Shown here one piece after another: positions 44,301 to 45,160 of a stretch of DNA of 45,160 nt (the first letter of the stretch is position 1; each line of letters opens with the position of its first letter). The notes below the pieces were generated by a model, which saw only the letters and a program-made list of their open reading frames with translations, was not told the DNA's origin and did no database searches. Where the stretch lies: the NCBI GenBank assembly GCA_011045955.1, contig DSBV01000042.1, positions 1-45,160 of the forward strand, in the 5' to 3' direction. The position numbers were made by a program, and so were the translations under genes. Source of the DNA: Bacteroidales bacterium (GTDB lineage Bacteria; Bacteroidota; Bacteroidia; Bacteroidales; Tenuifilaceae).

Positions 44301-44696
44301 ATTGAATGTAAATCTGATAATGCCTACGTGGTAACCTTTGCCGGGGCAAACCGCCCCCTATACTACTGCCTTAAGGGCGACAATAACATGCAAACCCTAA
44401 AGGGTAACCGCAAATCCATTGGCAGCGTGCTGCCCGACGTGGAGCAGGAATTTTCAAACTGGCGAATATCCATGCATGCAGGCGACATGCTAGTCATGGC
44501 CACCGATGGTATAACCGATCAGAATAACACCCTGCGTAAAAAGTACACCACCTGCCGCTTGCATACATCCATTGTTTCGGCACTGGGGGAACCAATGCCC
44601 CAGATGCAAAGCATCATTCTGGACGATTTCCTGAACTTCAAGGTAGACGAACCCCAACGGGACGATATCACCGTGCTGGGGATAAGGTTTAAGTAG
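41361..44696 (+). CDS. Two-component-type beta-propeller receptor with SpoIIE/PP2C phosphatase output
   Basis: 1111 residues from a GTG start; no in-frame ATG lies at a better place. A signal peptide ends near YSQE. Residues about 25-690 hold reg_prop-type propeller repeats (WAITQDNRGMIYVANNIGVIEYDGSEW, NSKNIWMALNNGIS, NGDIWFTQRYKGIGF). A Y_Y_Y domain follows at about 710-770 (YSYKLEGYDDDWSPW), then a membrane helix at about 775-795, a coiled coil to about 860, and a PP2C/SpoIIE domain to the end. Metal-binding and family motifs are VVDCTGHGVPGAF near 914-926, ATDGITDQ and PQRDDITVL. Most hybrid propeller sensors in this phylum end in a histidine kinase; this one ends in a phosphatase. It probably opposes a SiaB-type kinase. 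Confidence 0.88.
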   Translation: MRHYSKLFLFFALAITSIRLYSQEIGRYPLVNFHHRQYNGHSQSWAITQDNRGMIYVANNIGVIEYDGSEWKHISINNALARCLDTDPTGRVWVGGQDEVGYLAADSANTLKYYSLNKLLPERFAKPGLLRQIYHTGQAVYFSTFKALFRINGDLTVNYWEPKTQFHRSYHVDKYIFINQRDYGLTYLFNDSLVKVPGTEILGTQMVYTILPFNYQYLLVGTQTNGFYLLDKQALTTRTLPPDFKTLIPFRTSNDNFFITNRIYSGIMLDDGLWAIGTYSGGVAIINRSGNIVRTISKETGLQDNTAWYLYADNSKNIWMALNNGISYSPFHSQLTSWTEQDGISGVIQSAVNFKGTIYYSSNTGVHYKKNFHFEKVIGINDLSWGLFIYTDENGQEYLLSGTASGIYRIEGAKAIPVTNTRVNAYSFIKSKIYPGILYVGLYDGVGVIQENKGIFKFLGYLYSSPFEVYKVAEDKNGDIWFTQRYKGIGFLDIVNPFELVAEKYKEYTLPFHPKCDDIAVNCIDGLILASTEGGLSSYDINTDSFIPENILGTQYATGTIGLRILACDRNNDIWFETYKFQANRKLERVTKYADKTYRRSPAQFNLIPETIFFDVYTDSDNVSWISSTDGLFRFDANEHFPADQIPRVYIRQVHSKKKGTVYGGFTFDSLATRPFAETISVQVQQPIVLPARVNDLIIYFSSPYYQPNHQLHYSYKLEGYDDDWSPWNTSRFKEYTNLKPGNYRFMVKSKTLQDIESPVEYFPFVIDHPFYLKWYAFILYLALAGLIIFAIVRINTRILRVSNIKLQHLVDERTKELKESERALTEKNLLLQHQKEEILSQRDELEERNRHINDSIQYAKTIQQAILPDLNSLFAHDFEHFLIYLPKEMVSGDFYWVAQVGPKGRPNDKLFIAVVDCTGHGVPGAFMSLIGSRLLSEIVVERKNHNPAAILTELNDEVNKALRQDVSESFDGMDVALCLIECKSDNAYVVTFAGANRPLYYCLKGDNNMQTLKGNRKSIGSVLPDVEQEFSNWRISMHAGDMLVMATDGITDQNNTLRKKYTTCRLHTSIVSALGEPMPQMQSIILDDFLNFKVDEPQRDDITVLGIRFK

Positions 44697-44728
44697 GGAC
44701 TTGGTTTTGAATTGTAGGTAACGGCTGA

Positions 44729-44836
44729 GGGTGTGACCAGTTTGGGGGCGCGGGGCTTGGGATTTATCCCACGTTAAGAAGCTCCTTGCGTGCCGACCCG
44801 CTTGCCTAACCCATTCAGCCCATATTGGTTACACCC
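44729..44836. repeat. Imperfect inverted repeat between convergent genes
   Basis: GGGTGTGACCAGTTTGGG (44729-44746) pairs with CCCATATTGGTTACACCC (44819-44836), 18 bases per arm with four mismatches. The 72-base interior is GC-rich and gene-free. It lies between the phosphatase gene and corA and could be a bidirectional stop signal, a mobile palindromic unit or chance. Confidence 0.4.
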
Positions 44837-44875
44837 CTTGTTGGCAGCAGTTGATTATTTCTGTATTAGATTTTA

Positions 44876-45160
44876 TCAAAACCATCTTTTCCTTCTAAAA
44901 TATGTCACCATCCCCAAAAATATGAGAATGAAAATCATCCATATTCCAAAATAGCCATACTTCCATTCAAGTTCAGGCATATTTGTAAAATTCATTCCGT
45001 AAATACCCGCAATGAAGGTCAACGGAATAAAAATGGTAGCAACAATTGTTAAGGTTTTCATCACCTGGTTCATTCGATGTCCTTGCACCGAAAAAAACAG
45101 GTTTGTTTCACTCTCAAGTGATGAAAGAATCATATCACTATTATCAATAAGGGTTAAACA
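44876..45160 (-). CDS. corA: CorA-family magnesium transporter (C-terminal part)
   Basis: The frame is open to the window edge at 45160 and holds the last 94 residues or so of a CorA-type divalent cation channel. Visible are the end of the long stalk helix (HRMNQVMKTLTIVATIFIP), the first membrane helix with the conserved pore signature GMNF (in IAGIYGMNF), the second helix (FGIWMIFILIFLGMVTYF) and the basic tail RRKRWF. CorA is a homopentameric inner-membrane channel for Mg2+ and sometimes Co2+ or Ni2+. The truncation is by the window, not by mutation. Confidence 0.9.
   Translation of the reverse strand, partial: CLTLIDNSDMILSSLESETNLFFSVQGHRMNQVMKTLTIVATIFIPLTFIAGIYGMNFTNMPELEWKYGYFGIWMIFILIFLGMVTYFRRKRWF

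Noticed and set aside
44876-45160. corA as a truncated pseudogene
   Set aside because: The frame stays open to the last base, so the missing N-terminal part lies beyond the window.

Overview
The window looks like a stretch of chromosome from an anaerobic or facultative Bacteroidota, most likely of the order Bacteroidales. Several things point that way: the conserved order nadK, PorG-like barrel, uppS, bamA, skp, skp, murI; a DUF6089/PorG-like outer-membrane barrel; a TGS-fused nucleoside kinase; a three-subunit succinate dehydrogenase/fumarate reductase with one cytochrome b; a hydF gene; promoters with the Bacteroidota -7 box TAnnTTTG; and few recognisable Shine-Dalgarno sequences. No phage, transposase, CRISPR array or resistance island was seen. 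It is mostly core genome with a few poorly described genes between.

Layout. 1-934 is non-coding and rich in palindromes. 988-2302 (minus) holds pyrH-frr. 2349-3683 (minus) encodes a secreted zinc phospholipase C/P1 nuclease-like protein. 3854-7855 is a glycerol module: glpK and glpD on minus, with a divergent DeoR-type regulator (glpR) and phased CGAAA repeats between. 7863-11989 (minus) is rsfS-ftsH-DUF2007-cdsA-psd. A tRNA-Gly(CCC) with promoter and terminator follows. 12275-16574 (minus) is sdhC-sdhA-sdhB-usp. 16845-17128 holds two very small lipoprotein genes that share a CPAY motif. priA (plus) converges on hydF (minus). 21206-22136 is a broken DUF4412-like gene. 22246-25061 (minus) is a two-gene envelope operon: a SPOR-like repeat protein, then a beta-barrel with thrombospondin-3 and EF-hand-like segments. 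25249-35427 (minus) is the long envelope cluster CBS protein, nadK, two barrels, uppS, bamA, two skp, murI, nucleoside kinase. 35481-36993 (plus) is pdxJ and an alpha/beta hydrolase, converging on udk-exonuclease (minus). manA follows on plus. 39592-44696 (plus) is a signalling group: a SiaB-type kinase, a secreted YD-repeat-like protein and a beta-propeller receptor ending in a SpoIIE/PP2C phosphatase. The window ends in the 3' part of corA.

How it fits together. Much of the window serves the envelope: phospholipid synthesis (cdsA, psd), undecaprenyl phosphate and peptidoglycan precursors (uppS, murI), outer-membrane assembly (bamA, skp) and probably type IX secretion (PorG-like). Energy metabolism is represented by glycerol uptake and oxidation, menaquinone-linked succinate/fumarate chemistry and hydrogenase maturation. 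The least described parts, and the best candidates for new biology, are the SiaB kinase with a propeller-PP2C phosphatase and no visible SiaC, the SPOR-like/EF-hand barrel operon, and the paired CPAY microlipoproteins.
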